Made by a program: the position numbers and the translations under genes. From Alphaproteobacteria bacterium (GTDB lineage Bacteria; Pseudomonadota; Alphaproteobacteria; TMED109), in contig JAJDWH010000050.1 in assembly GCA_022825705.1 (NCBI GenBank), positions 62,001-126,000 of the forward strand: a stretch of DNA of 64,000 nucleotides. Reading direction: 5' to 3'. How positions within the stretch are numbered: the stretch's first letter is position 1; every line of letters starts with the position of its first letter. Below, piece after piece: positions 16,408 through 25,133 of the stretch. The notes beneath the pieces were generated by a model. That model worked only from the letters and a program-made list of their open reading frames with translations. It was not told where the DNA came from and made no database searches.

Positions 16408-18558
16408 ATGGCCGAGCGTTCGTTTGCCAAGGAAGTACAGGATCTCCGGACCGGTGCCGGACAGGAATTCCACGGTGAGGGGATTCTGGCGATCACCAAG
16501 GCCCTGCTTGAATGCGGAGTCGGCTACGTCGGCGGTTACCAGGGGGCACCCGTCTCACACTTGATCGACGTGCTTTCGGACGCGGAAGACATTCTGGACG
16601 AACTCGGAGTCCATTTCGAAGCCAACGCGTCGGAATCCGCCGCCGCCGCCATGCTGGCGGCTTCCGTCAATTACCCGATCCGCGGCGCCGTCACGTTCAA
16701 GGGGCCGGTCGGAGCCAATGTAGCGGCAGACGCGTTGGCGAACCTGTCATCGGGCGGCGTCATGGGTGGCGCGATGGTCATCCTCGGCGAGGATTACGGC
16801 GAGGGCTCTTCGATCATGCAGGAGCGCACCCACGCCTTCGCCACAAAGTCCCAGCTCTGGCTTCTGGATCCACGGCCGAATCTGCCATCCATCGTACGGA
16901 CCGTGCAGAAAGGTTTCGAGCTGTCCGAGGCTTCCAATACGCCGGTGATCCTCCAGGTCCGGATCCGCGCCTGTCACGTCTACGGACGGTTCGAGGCAGG
17001 CGACAACCAACGTCCTCCCCTCACGGTGCGTGAGGCGCTGGAGGATCCGCGGCGCCGCATGGAACGCATCACGCTCCCGCCATTCACGTACCAGCACGAA
17101 ATCGAGAAAGTTGCCGATCGCATGCCAGCGGCAACTCGCTTCATCGAGGATCAGCAACTGAACGAGCATTTTGGCGGTGAAGGGGAAGTTGGGATCATCC
17201 TGCAGGGAGGCATGTACAACGGCGTGATTCGGTCGCTGCAACGGCTGGACCTTGCCGACGCGTACGGCAAGAGCGAAATCCCGCTCTACGTGCTCAACGT
17301 AACCTATCCACTGGTAGACACGGAAGTTCTTGAATTTTGCTCCGGCAAACGGGCGGTCCTGGTCGTGGAGGAGGGACAGCCCGCCTATATCGAGGAGGCC
17401 ATCGGCGCCCTTCTCTACCGACATCAAGGTTCCAGCACGTTGGTGGGAAAAGGCACCCTGCCAATGGCCGGCGAGTACACCGGGACCGTGCTGATGGACG
17501 GGGTGACCCGGTTTCTCCGGGAACACGGGAACGGCCTTCTTCCCGAAGCTCATCGCTCGACCAACGGCCACGCCGAGGATTCGGATGACGAGGGACTGTC
17601 GTCTGCTGTCCCCATCCGTCCGCCCGGGTTCTGCACTGGATGCCCGGAACGCCCCATTTTCGCCGCGACCAAGCTCGTCGAAGAAAGCCTCGGTCCGCAC
17701 CACATCGCCGGCGACATCGGCTGCCACCTGTTCTCGATTCTGCCTCCCTTCGAAATCGGCTCGACCACGATGGGCTACGGCCTCGGACCTGCCTCCGCCG
17801 CCGCACTGAGCGCAAAGGGGGCGCGACGGTCGATCAGCTTCATCGGCGACGGGGGGCTTTGGCACAACGGCCTGACATCTTCCATCGGAAACGCGGTCTA
17901 CAACGAGAGCGACAACGTGATCGTCGTCGTGGACAACTTCTATTCCGCCGCGACCGGCGGCCAGGATGTCCTCTCTTCCCGGGCGGACAGGGCTTCGAAG
18001 TCAACCCATCATTCGATTGCAGATGCAATCCGTGGACTGGGTGTGCGGTGGGTCAAGGAAGTCGACCGGACGTACGACGTGAAGCGGTTGAAGAACCTGC
18101 TGACCGATGCGCTGACGACGGAGGAAAAGGGCCCGAAAGTCATCATTGCCTCTTCGGAGTGCATGCTGAACAAGCAGCGGCGGGAACGGCCGCGGAGGAA
18201 CACCGCCATCAAGGAAGGGAAACGGGTGGTCGTTCCGCGATTCGGGGTGGACGAGGACGTCTGCACGGGTGACCACGCCTGCATGCGCTTGTCGGGCTGC
18301 CCGTCGCTTTCCGTGAAGACGTTGGACGACCCGCTGCGCGATGACCCTGTGGCCTCCATCGACGAAAGCTGCGTCGGCTGCGGAAATTGCGGCGAAGTCG
18401 CGGACGCAGCTGTCCTGTGCCCTTCGTTCCACCGGGTCGACGTCGTCCACAACCCCGGACCGCTGGACCGTCTCCTGTCCCGGGTCTCCGATGTCTTCAT
18501 CGGCGCCCTTCAGCAATGGCGTGACCGACGCCGGCTTGTCTTCGAGGAGCGAGGATGA
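16408..18558 (+). CDS. iorA: indolepyruvate:ferredoxin oxidoreductase, alpha-type subunit
   Basis: Thiamine-diphosphate enzyme that oxidatively decarboxylates arylpyruvates (from Trp, Phe, Tyr) to aryl-acetyl-CoA with ferredoxin reduction. Its 716 residues run in order. An N-terminal pyrimidine-binding domain has GYVGGYQGAPVSHLID and FEANASESAAAAMLAA. A TPP domain has CTGCPERPIF, GDIGCHLFSILPPFE, and FIGDGGLWHNGL with VVVDNFYSAATGG. The C-terminal iron-sulfur segment has CTGDHACMRLSGCP and SCVGCGNCGEVADAAVLCP. GAGGAG precedes the ATG. The stop overlaps iorB by four bases. Substrate range is not visible from sequence; a link to the hpa cluster is plausible. Confidence 0.9.
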   Translation: MAERSFAKEVQDLRTGAGQEFHGEGILAITKALLECGVGYVGGYQGAPVSHLIDVLSDAEDILDELGVHFEANASESAAAAMLAASVNYPIRGAVTFKGPVGANVAADALANLSSGGVMGGAMVILGEDYGEGSSIMQERTHAFATKSQLWLLDPRPNLPSIVRTVQKGFELSEASNTPVILQVRIRACHVYGRFEAGDNQRPPLTVREALEDPRRRMERITLPPFTYQHEIEKVADRMPAATRFIEDQQLNEHFGGEGEVGIILQGGMYNGVIRSLQRLDLADAYGKSEIPLYVLNVTYPLVDTEVLEFCSGKRAVLVVEEGQPAYIEEAIGALLYRHQGSSTLVGKGTLPMAGEYTGTVLMDGVTRFLREHGNGLLPEAHRSTNGHAEDSDDEGLSSAVPIRPPGFCTGCPERPIFAATKLVEESLGPHHIAGDIGCHLFSILPPFEIGSTTMGYGLGPASAAALSAKGARRSISFIGDGGLWHNGLTSSIGNAVYNESDNVIVVVDNFYSAATGGQDVLSSRADRASKSTHHSIADAIRGLGVRWVKEVDRTYDVKRLKNLLTDALTTEEKGPKVIIASSECMLNKQRRERPRRNTAIKEGKRVVVPRFGVDEDVCTGDHACMRLSGCPSLSVKTLDDPLRDDPVASIDESCVGCGNCGEVADAAVLCPSFHRVDVVHNPGPLDRLLSRVSDVFIGALQQWRDRRRLVFEERG

Positions 18559-20048
18559 GCAATTCCGACATCGTCAAGATCGCGATCCTCGCTGTCGGCG
18601 GACAGGGAGGAGGAGTGCTCACGGGCTGGATCGTCGCGCTGGCTGAGGCCAACGGATGGCGGGTGCAGTCAACCGCCGTTGCGGGGGTGGCCCAACGCAC
18701 CGGCGCCACGATCTACTACCTCGAAATGTGCCCGTCGGGGGAGCAGGCTCCGGTATTTGCGCTCGCTCCGGCAGCTGGTGATGTCGATGTGTTGATTGCC
18801 GCCGAACTGATGGAAGCCGGGCGCGCAGTGCTCCGGGGGTTTGTGACGCCTGACCGGACGACGTTGATCGCGTCAACGCACCGGATCCATGCCGTTTCGG
18901 AAAAGGTGGTGCCGGGTGACGGGCAGGCACCTGAGGACCGGATCTTCGCTGCAATGGAAAGGTCGGCCAAGCGCGTCGTCGCTGCCGATTTCCAGCGCAT
19001 GGCGGTAGAGGCGGGTTCCGTCATTTCCGCCAGTCTCTTCGGGGCGTTGGCGCGAGCTGGTGTGTTGCCATTTCCGAGGCAGAGCTTTATTGGCGTGGTT
19101 CAGGACTCCGGCCGCGGCGTTGAAGCGAGCCTCCGGGCATTCGAAGCCGCCTTGGCGGACGACCAGCCAACCGATCAGGCAACGGAAGCCGGGCGAGTGC
19201 CGCCGCGGGGCCCGAACCACCTGACAGTGGAATGGAAAGCGCTCGAGGTGCGTGTGTCGGAGCTGCCCGAACCCGTACGGCAGATGGCGGATACCGGGCT
19301 CCGGCACGTGGTCGATTTCCAGGACCTGTCGTACGGTAAGGAGTATCTAGACCATCTCGACAGGTTCGTGGTGCTTGACGATGGGGCCTTCCTCCTGTCA
19401 GCCACCGCCGCCAAGTACGTGGCCAACGCGATGGTCTACGACGACATTGTCCGGGTGGCCGACCTCAAGACCCGCCGCACACGTTTTGCACGCGTACGAA
19501 AGGAAATGGGACTGGAAGCCGGTGACGTCGCCCACATCACCGAGTTCATGCACCCGCGGATCGAGGAAGCGTGCGGCATCATGCCTGCGGCCGTGGGCGC
19601 CTCGATTGTGGCGCGGCCGCGGCTCGCTCGCTGGCTCGGCCGACGAATCAACAAGGGGCGCCATGTACGCACCAGCGGCCTGTTCTGGTTTGCCACGCTC
19701 TACCTGATCGCCGGTCTGAAGCCCTGGCGGCGCGGCACCTATCGTCATCGGGTAGAGACGGAACATCTCCATAAGTGGTTGGACCTGGCGTTGAATACGG
19801 CTCCGCGGGACCGAGCCCTGGCCACGGAAATCCTGGCATGCCGACGGTTGATCAAGGGTTACTCCGACACGCATGCACGCGGTGAAGCAAAGTTCGACAA
19901 GGTGCTCGGCGCACTGCCCGCTCTCAAGGACGACCCGAACGCCGCCGGCATGCTCCGTCGGCTACGAGAAGCGGCCCTGCAGGACGTACATGGCGATGCG
20001 CTGGAGGCAGAACTCAGTGCGTTCGCGTCAGCTCCACATACCGCTTAG
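18555..20048 (+). CDS. iorB: indolepyruvate oxidoreductase, beta-type subunit with C-terminal extension
   Basis: Gamma-domain partner of IorA. The first ~190 residues hold the 2-oxoacid:acceptor oxidoreductase fold: ILAVGGQGGGVLTGWIVALA, STAVAGVAQRTGATIYYLE and DVLIAAELMEAGRAV. The remaining ~300 residues match the extra C-terminal region of the long bacterial IorB type (497 residues in total; short archaeal IorB is near 200). That region includes HVVDFQDLSYGKEYLDHL and GTYRHRVETEHLHKWLDLAL. ATGA overlap with iorA implies equal expression. The role of the extension is not known to me. Confidence 0.88.
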   Translation: MSNSDIVKIAILAVGGQGGGVLTGWIVALAEANGWRVQSTAVAGVAQRTGATIYYLEMCPSGEQAPVFALAPAAGDVDVLIAAELMEAGRAVLRGFVTPDRTTLIASTHRIHAVSEKVVPGDGQAPEDRIFAAMERSAKRVVAADFQRMAVEAGSVISASLFGALARAGVLPFPRQSFIGVVQDSGRGVEASLRAFEAALADDQPTDQATEAGRVPPRGPNHLTVEWKALEVRVSELPEPVRQMADTGLRHVVDFQDLSYGKEYLDHLDRFVVLDDGAFLLSATAAKYVANAMVYDDIVRVADLKTRRTRFARVRKEMGLEAGDVAHITEFMHPRIEEACGIMPAAVGASIVARPRLARWLGRRINKGRHVRTSGLFWFATLYLIAGLKPWRRGTYRHRVETEHLHKWLDLALNTAPRDRALATEILACRRLIKGYSDTHARGEAKFDKVLGALPALKDDPNAAGMLRRLREAALQDVHGDALEAELSAFASAPHTA

Positions 20049-20075
20049 CAGTTGAGCCAGCACCGTGCCCGGAGC

Positions 20076-20093
20076 GCCGGAAATCTGTCCGGC
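20076..20093 (+). terminator. weak hairpin after iorAB
   Basis: GCCGGA-AATCTG-TCCGGC lies 28 bp after the iorB stop. It has a six-base stem and no U-run, so it is a candidate transcript end only. Confidence 0.3.
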
Positions 20094-20170
20094 AGGTTGT
20101 CCGTCTATCGGTGTAGTCGTGTCACGTGGTCAGCCAGTCCCACGACCGCGTTGGCGTGGTCGGTTGCCGC

Positions 20171-20427
20171 TCAAGACGACGACACGCCCAGTTGCTCGGC
20201 GTAGTGCCGCCCCTACTCCTGCGCCCTGATCGGGTCGGTGCACGCACGTTTGGCCTCAAGCGCCGCCATGGACCGGCCCTGCCGGTCGCAGAGCACGCAG
20301 TCGGCCTGCCTGTCGTCGGCCAGCGTGTGTTCGAACAGGAGCTCGATCCGTCGGTCAGGTTCCAGCCTGCGTCCTGGAGCAGCGCGTCGATCTTGATCCG
20401 CGCGAAGGCCTCGGTCGTGCTGCTCAT
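20171..20427 (-). pseudogene. N-terminal remnant of a type I restriction R subunit-like protein
   Basis: From the ATG at 20427 the frame reads MSSTTEAFARIKIDALLQDA and so on to TDGSS. The reading then continues only in another frame as LFEHTLADDRQADCVLCDRQ and MAALEAKRACTDP, hits TAG where a Gln codon would sit, and resumes with GRHYAEQLGV before a final stop. The joined sequence resembles the N-terminal nuclease part of HsdR/DEAD-box restriction subunits, which are far larger. A frameshift, a nonsense codon and loss of the rest make it dead. Its ATG overlaps the toxin stop (ATGA), so it once formed part of the same transcript as the toxin-antitoxin pair. Confidence 0.7.
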
Positions 20428-20849
20428 GCTGCTGTCCAGGGGTTGACGATATCAACGCCGATGTCGTCGAAGTCGCGAACATTGCGCGTCGCCACCTTCA
20501 TGCCCCGCGAACGGGCGATCGCAGCAATCTGACAATCGGCTGGTGCAACGGGACGGCCAACGGATCGGCGCGCTGCAGCAATGGCTGCATACTCACGCGC
20601 CGCACCTCTATCGAACGGCAGCACACGGTCCCCGAAGGCGTCGCGCAGCATCCCTTCAATGTCCGCCAACAGCGCCTGCCGGCGTGGGCCCGGTGGCAGA
20701 ATCGCAGCACCGTAACGCAACTCCGCTTCGCCCACCGCCGAGAAAAACAGGTCCTCCAGAGGCCAGCCGGCTACCCAGGTCGCGACGGCAGGATCACGCG
20801 CCTTACGGATCAACTCGGACACCACATTGCTGTCCAACAGTACGGGCAT
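20424..20849 (-). CDS. PIN-domain toxin, VapC/FitB type
   Basis: A 141-residue PIN-domain ribonuclease toxin. Acidic active-site residues are seen in VLLDSNVVSELIRK (first Asp and the Glu), in GEAELRYGAA, in the PADCQIAAIA block and in ATRNVRDFDD near the end, the expected VapC layout. The ATG at 20849 is chosen because the protein core begins there and it lies 10 bp after the antitoxin stop. A GTG 11 codons earlier would overlap the antitoxin. It is expected to cleave tRNA or other RNA when the antitoxin is degraded. Confidence 0.88.
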   Translation of the reverse strand: MPVLLDSNVVSELIRKARDPAVATWVAGWPLEDLFFSAVGEAELRYGAAILPPGPRRQALLADIEGMLRDAFGDRVLPFDRGAAREYAAIAAARRSVGRPVAPADCQIAAIARSRGMKVATRNVRDFDDIGVDIVNPWTAA

Positions 20850-20859
20850 GACTGGGGCC

Positions 20860-21108
20860 TCAATCGAAAGACGGGGGTTCACGCCCCGATACGCGCGTCG
20901 GTAATTCCAGGTCTACTCCGTTGTCTGGCCCGAAATAGGCTCGAGTGATCTCCGCAAGATTGCGGGAACTCGGTTTGCGCCCCACGGCCTCGCGCAGGAT
21001 CACCCGTGCTTCCTCTTCCATGGAGCGATGGTGCTCGGCTGCGCGCACCCGCAGGCGAGTCTTTACCTCGTCATCAAGATTGCGGATCGTGATGCTTGCC
21101 ACGGCCAT
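20860..21108 (-). CDS. ribbon-helix-helix antitoxin, VapB/FitA type
   Basis: An 82-residue DNA-binding antitoxin. The N-terminus MAVASITIRNLDDEVKTRLR is the typical FitA-like RHH beta strand and first helix, followed by ARAAEHHRSMEEEARVILRE-type helices. The acidic C-terminus probably wraps the toxin. It is the first gene of the pair, so it should repress its own promoter. A direct repeat CATACTGA-CATACTGT (21159-21174) lies about 50 bp upstream and could be its operator. Confidence 0.88.
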   Translation of the reverse strand: MAVASITIRNLDDEVKTRLRVRAAEHHRSMEEEARVILREAVGRKPSSRNLAEITRAYFGPDNGVDLELPTRVSGREPPSFD

Positions 21109-21682
21109 ACCCTCCGGACCGCTCGGAAAGCCAAGCGATCCAACGATTGCGGTGCAATCATACTGACATACTGTTGCGAACGTGCACCAAGGTCAATGTG
21201 GCTACCAAGCTGACGACTCTGTCAATTGTCATTCCCTTTCGCACATCCTTATCACTGTCAAGACGCCCGCCAGTCGCATGTATCCCAGACTCTTCATGCA
21301 CCGCGCTTGAGTTGAGTCTCGCCGAGTTTGGGGCTGTGATCGGCGCCCTGGAGAGGGGCTCTACCGCCCGCCTCTGCCGCTCTCTTTCGGATCGGGAAAG
21401 CACCAGCGTCGCCCGGCCGGCCGTCAGGCCGTCAGGCCAAGAGGCCTCGGGAGATTGGTTTGGCTGGCCTGGAGACCTCCTTCTCATCTTGATTGTCGCT
21501 GCTGTCTCGTCTTGATTGACGCGCCGCACCGGACCACGTTTGCCGACACCTCCTGGGACAGACGGAGTTCACGCGTTCCGGTACCGCTGTCATCAACCAG
21601 CGTCCGCAGGCGGCTTCCCGAGGACCTGAACAAACCGATCACAGGCGTTGCACCAAGTGCGGAGCAGACTCGAAGCGCTTGT
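21109..21682. other. intergenic between toxin-antitoxin pair and TRAP operon
   Basis: A 574-bp spacer without a gene I can support. Near the antitoxin it holds the CATACTGA-CATACTGT direct repeat (21159-21174, possible operator). Around 21415-21440 it holds short GCCGTCAGGCC repeats. Open frames on both strands have no family signal. Confidence 0.45.
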
Positions 21683-22999
21683 CTACCGCACGACGAGTTC
21701 AGGCAGCCACGTTCCGAGCCCGGGTTGCGAGACCAGTACCGCCAGCACCATGAGCTTGATGATCAGGAACGGGCCTACCGCCGCGTACACCTGCCGCATC
21801 CCGAATCCCTCCGGCGCCACGCCGCGCATCACAAAGAGGAGCAACCCGAAGGGCGGCGTCAGCAAGGCGATTTCCATCGTCAGGAGGTACACCACGCCGA
21901 GGACCAGCGGGTCGATTCCCGCCTTGGTTGCCAAGGGCACGAAAATGGGAACTGTCACCATCAGCATCGAGACCTGATCGATAAAGCAGCCAAGAAACAG
22001 CAGCAGTGCGATGATGCCGAGCAGCACCTCGACCTCACTGAGGTGGTACCGTTCGATCGTCTGAATCAGGCCGGAGGTCGCTCCGGAAAAGCTCAGCACC
22101 TGACTGAAGGTCTGGCTTGCGACAATGATGAACAAGATCATCGCCGACAGCTTCACCGTTTCCATCAGGGCCCGGCCCACGCTCTCCCGCGTGAGCGATC
22201 CGTAGGCCGCGCTCGCGCCCAACGCGGCCACGCAGCCAAGCGCCGCGCTCTCGGTCGGTGTGGCGAGGCCCAGCAGGAGGCTGCCAATGACGACGACGAA
22301 CACCAGCGAAAGTGGCGCCACGTAAACCAGAAATGGTCGCCACCGCTGGGCTGCGGTCACTACCTCGCTGTCGTCGGCCGGCGCGAGTTCGGGTGACATC
22401 GTGCAGCGGACCGCGATGTAGGCGACGAAGAGCCCTGACAGGAGCAGGGCGGGCAACACCCCAGCAACCATGAGGCCGGCGATGGAAATTCCGGCGAGGC
22501 TTCCGACCAGAACCGCAAGCGCGGACGGCGGGATCAGCATGGCAATGGCGCCGGAAGCCATGATCGGGCCCATTGCCATCGACGGGTGGTACCCCTTGGA
22601 CAGCATTCTTGGCAGCAAGGTTGAGCCCAGCATCGCGGTGTTCGCGATGGTTGAACCGGACAACGCGGCAAAGATCGTGCCGCCGAAGACGGTGACCACC
22701 GACAGTCGGCCGGGAATCCGCGTGACCACGCCCTCGATGGCGTCGATCGCTCGCCGTGCGACGCCGGACTGGAACAGCAACTCCCCCATCAGGATGAAGA
22801 GCGGGATTGGCGCCAGTTGAAAGTTGGCGATGCCTTGTGCGGCGCTGCGGGCAAGCTGGACCAGACCCCTGTCCCCACCCAGTACCTCCCAGGCACCCGC
22901 CACCGTGACGGCAAGGAACGCGAACGCCACCGGCACTCCGAGCACCAGCAGCGCGCCGAGACCGCCCAGCATCAAGGCAAGAGGGAGAACCCAGTCCAC
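21683..22999 (-). CDS. dctM: TRAP transporter large permease (DctM)
   Basis: A 438-residue membrane subunit with about 12 hydrophobic segments. It drives sodium- or proton-coupled uptake of an organic acid delivered by the binding protein. DctM landmarks are visible: FILMGELLFQSGVARRAIDA, GSTIANTAMLGSTLLPRML, GPIMASGAIAMLIPPSALAV, GLATPTESAALG and LLTPPFGLLLFVMRGVAP. The GTG at 22999 shares its first base with the dctQ stop (TAGTG), which fixes the start. It is the last gene of the sugar-acid operon. Confidence 0.93.
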   Translation of the reverse strand: MDWVLPLALMLGGLGALLVLGVPVAFAFLAVTVAGAWEVLGGDRGLVQLARSAAQGIANFQLAPIPLFILMGELLFQSGVARRAIDAIEGVVTRIPGRLSVVTVFGGTIFAALSGSTIANTAMLGSTLLPRMLSKGYHPSMAMGPIMASGAIAMLIPPSALAVLVGSLAGISIAGLMVAGVLPALLLSGLFVAYIAVRCTMSPELAPADDSEVVTAAQRWRPFLVYVAPLSLVFVVVIGSLLLGLATPTESAALGCVAALGASAAYGSLTRESVGRALMETVKLSAMILFIIVASQTFSQVLSFSGATSGLIQTIERYHLSEVEVLLGIIALLLFLGCFIDQVSMLMVTVPIFVPLATKAGIDPLVLGVVYLLTMEIALLTPPFGLLLFVMRGVAPEGFGMRQVYAAVGPFLIIKLMVLAVLVSQPGLGTWLPELVVR

Positions 23000-23499
23000 T
23001 AGAGCCCGGTCCTGGTTCCGGTACCGGTGCCGCGCATGATCCGGCGGGCAAACTCGACCAGAATGAGTGCCATCGACGCGGGAGCCACGGCGAGAACCCA
23101 CCATTCAGGAATGACGAACGCCGTGCGAATCATCGTCTCGCGTTCGAAGGATTGCGTCATCGCCACGACGGCGAACCAGAGGAAGACCCCGGCCGCACAC
23201 GCGCCTACGAGGTTGGCGAGAGTGTCGGCAACTCGCCGCGCCCGGCCGCGAAGCCCGCCCACGAACAGGTCCACGGAGACGTGCGCATTGATCGAGAGCA
23301 CCCACGGCGCCGCAAGGAAGGTCGCCACCAGCAGCCCGTACTCGATCGCGTCAAGCAACCCGTAGATCGAGGCGCCAAACCCGTTGCGCAGGATCAGGTC
23401 GACGGAGATCAACGCCGCGATGCCGACGAACACGGCCGCCGCCAGCCGAGCGAGCGCGTGCACCACCGTGTCGAACACCCGTTCAGCCCGGTCCATCAC
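22999..23499 (-). CDS. dctQ: TRAP transporter small permease (DctQ)
   Basis: A 166-residue four-helix inner-membrane subunit that pairs with DctM. Helices are seen at about 15-40, 50-70 (ATFLAAPWVLSINAHVSVDL, the usual motif around the second helix), 90-115 and 130-155. It lies between dctP (40 bp upstream) and dctM (one-base overlap). The C-terminus is a short GT-rich tail. Family sequence conservation is low, so the call rests on topology and gene order. Confidence 0.88.
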   Translation of the reverse strand: MMDRAERVFDTVVHALARLAAAVFVGIAALISVDLILRNGFGASIYGLLDAIEYGLLVATFLAAPWVLSINAHVSVDLFVGGLRGRARRVADTLANLVGACAAGVFLWFAVVAMTQSFERETMIRTAFVIPEWWVLAVAPASMALILVEFARRIMRGTGTGTRTGL

Positions 23500-23539
23500 T
23501 TGTCCCCGACCGAGGGTCCCGTGGACGTCCTCCGGCCTG

Positions 23540-24490
23540 TCAGTTCAGTAGACAGGCCTTGAGGGCTTCGCCGATTTCCGCGTCGATCTCGGTCACGGCT
23601 GCCCATCCTTCGGTCTGCGCGACGTCGAGCCAATGCATGCTGTCGGCCTCGTCAAACGCAATGGTCTGGATCCCTGCCTCGGCCTGCTTTCGGGCCTCTG
23701 CCGCGTTGATCGCGATGTTGTCGGCGTTCCTCGCTTCGATCCATTCGGCGCCGCGCTCCAGGACCAACCGTTGCGCGTCATTCAGGGTATTCCACGTATC
23801 CAGATTGACCAGGAAGTTCACATCCACCTGGTAAAACCCGGGATCCACGCGGTACTTCGTCTGCTCTTCCCAACCGAGGTCGAGCACGCCCTGGATGGGC
23901 CATCCGTATCCGTCGATAGCGTCGCGCTCAAGTGCCGTATACACCTCGCCCGGCGCCGTGCGAACCAGGGTTGCGCCAAGTTCCTCGAACATGGCCCGGT
24001 ACACGGGAGTGGTGCGGATCGTCAGGCCGCGCAGGTCCGGATTGTCGATGGGCTTCGTGAGATACAGGTGGAATTCGATGTGATCGCCGGTGCGGGCCAG
24101 GTACTTGACGTTCATCTGTCCGCGGTGGATGGCATCGATCTTCTCGAAGCAGCCGTTGGCGCGCTGCTCCTGCACCGTGTTCGTGGCGAGATGCAATGCG
24201 TCGCCCGTCGGCACCAGTCCCGTGTAGTAGGCGCTCGTGCTGTTGGCAATGTCCACCACACCGGTGGAGACCGCATTGCCCACCTCGAACGGAGACATGG
24301 TCTCGGGCCCACCCCGCAGATCGATCTGGATCACGTCCTTACCGTTCTCGTTCACCCAGTCGACAAACGCCTCGAAGGGCCGGGCGAACGTTGTCCCGAG
24401 GGCGAAGGCGCTGACTCCGCGAAGCGTTACTTCCTGGGCAGCGGAAGGCATGGCGGTGAGCGCCGCAACGGCAACAAGCATCCATCGCAT
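23540..24490 (-). CDS. dctP: TRAP transporter periplasmic binding protein (DctP family)
   Basis: A 316-residue solute receptor with a signal peptide (MRWMLVAVAALTAMPSAAQE). DctP features include GGPETMSPFEVGNAVSTGVV and LRGLTIRTTPVYRAMFEELGATL, in which the conserved Arg contacts the substrate carboxylate. PGEVYTALERDAIDGYGWP follows. The ATG at 24490 has GGAG seven bases ahead and begins the signal peptide, so it replaces a start 43 codons further out. The cargo is probably an organic or sugar acid, judging from the adjacent dehydratase. Confidence 0.92.
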   Translation of the reverse strand: MRWMLVAVAALTAMPSAAQEVTLRGVSAFALGTTFARPFEAFVDWVNENGKDVIQIDLRGGPETMSPFEVGNAVSTGVVDIANSTSAYYTGLVPTGDALHLATNTVQEQRANGCFEKIDAIHRGQMNVKYLARTGDHIEFHLYLTKPIDNPDLRGLTIRTTPVYRAMFEELGATLVRTAPGEVYTALERDAIDGYGWPIQGVLDLGWEEQTKYRVDPGFYQVDVNFLVNLDTWNTLNDAQRLVLERGAEWIEARNADNIAINAAEARKQAEAGIQTIAFDEADSMHWLDVAQTEGWAAVTEIDAEIGEALKACLLN

Positions 24491-24656
24491 GGTCGTTCTC
24501 CAGGTCACGGCCCAATCCCTGACGCGGCCGCCCGTCTGGCCGGTTCCGCTGGGCGATGCCGGTGTCGAAACCGCGGCTCGCTCACGCGGCGGTGGCGGCC
24601 GGTGAACGCAGGAAGCCAAGCCAAGGGTTACCGCCGTCGTCTGCCAGCGCGATCAT

Positions 24657-25133
24657 TCAAAACTCTTCGTCTTGTGGATCCACAGGGCCACGAGGCCCGT
24701 TGGCCATCAGTTTCTGCATGATGTCCGGTGCCAACTCGGTCCAGAACACAAAGCACCCGTCCAGCCCGGCCAAGGCATACCAGGTATCGAACTTGAGCAT
24801 GGGAAAGATCACGACTTCGTCGGCAAGCAGCTCCTCGCCTCCTGTCCGCACCCGGTTGTAACCGGCAACGAATGACCGACTGATCTGTTCTTCCAACGCG
24901 TAGTGAGGTGACTCCGGCCATTGCGCCGCCGCCCGGGCGACGGTGTCCGCGAAGGACTGGCAGCTGTCCCCGACGGTCTCCGTTTCCGGATCGGCCGCCG
25001 CCCAGCCTGCGGACAATCCCGCTGCCAGCAATCCGGCCGTACAGATCCGTGCGAGCGAATGCCCTCCACACGCACGATCTTCCGACGGAGCGCGGCGGTG
25101 GCTACCGGTCTGCCAGAAACTGCCCATTGACAC
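24657..25133 (-). CDS. secreted protein of unknown function in TRAP operon
   Basis: 158 residues from the GTG at 25133, or 156 from an ATG at 25127. Both overlap the end of the dehydrogenase gene. Residues about 28-47 (ARICTAGLLAAGLSAGWAAA) look like a signal peptide hydrophobic core, so the true start may be internal. The mature part has two or three cysteines (GDSCQSF, LDGCFVFW) and aromatic-rich stretches (FPMLKFDTWYALAGL, FWTELAPDIMQKLM). I recognise no family. Its place between enzymes and dctP suggests a periplasmic accessory of the uptake pathway. Confidence 0.6.
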   Translation of the reverse strand: MSMGSFWQTGSHRRAPSEDRACGGHSLARICTAGLLAAGLSAGWAAADPETETVGDSCQSFADTVARAAAQWPESPHYALEEQISRSFVAGYNRVRTGGEELLADEVVIFPMLKFDTWYALAGLDGCFVFWTELAPDIMQKLMANGPRGPVDPQDEEF

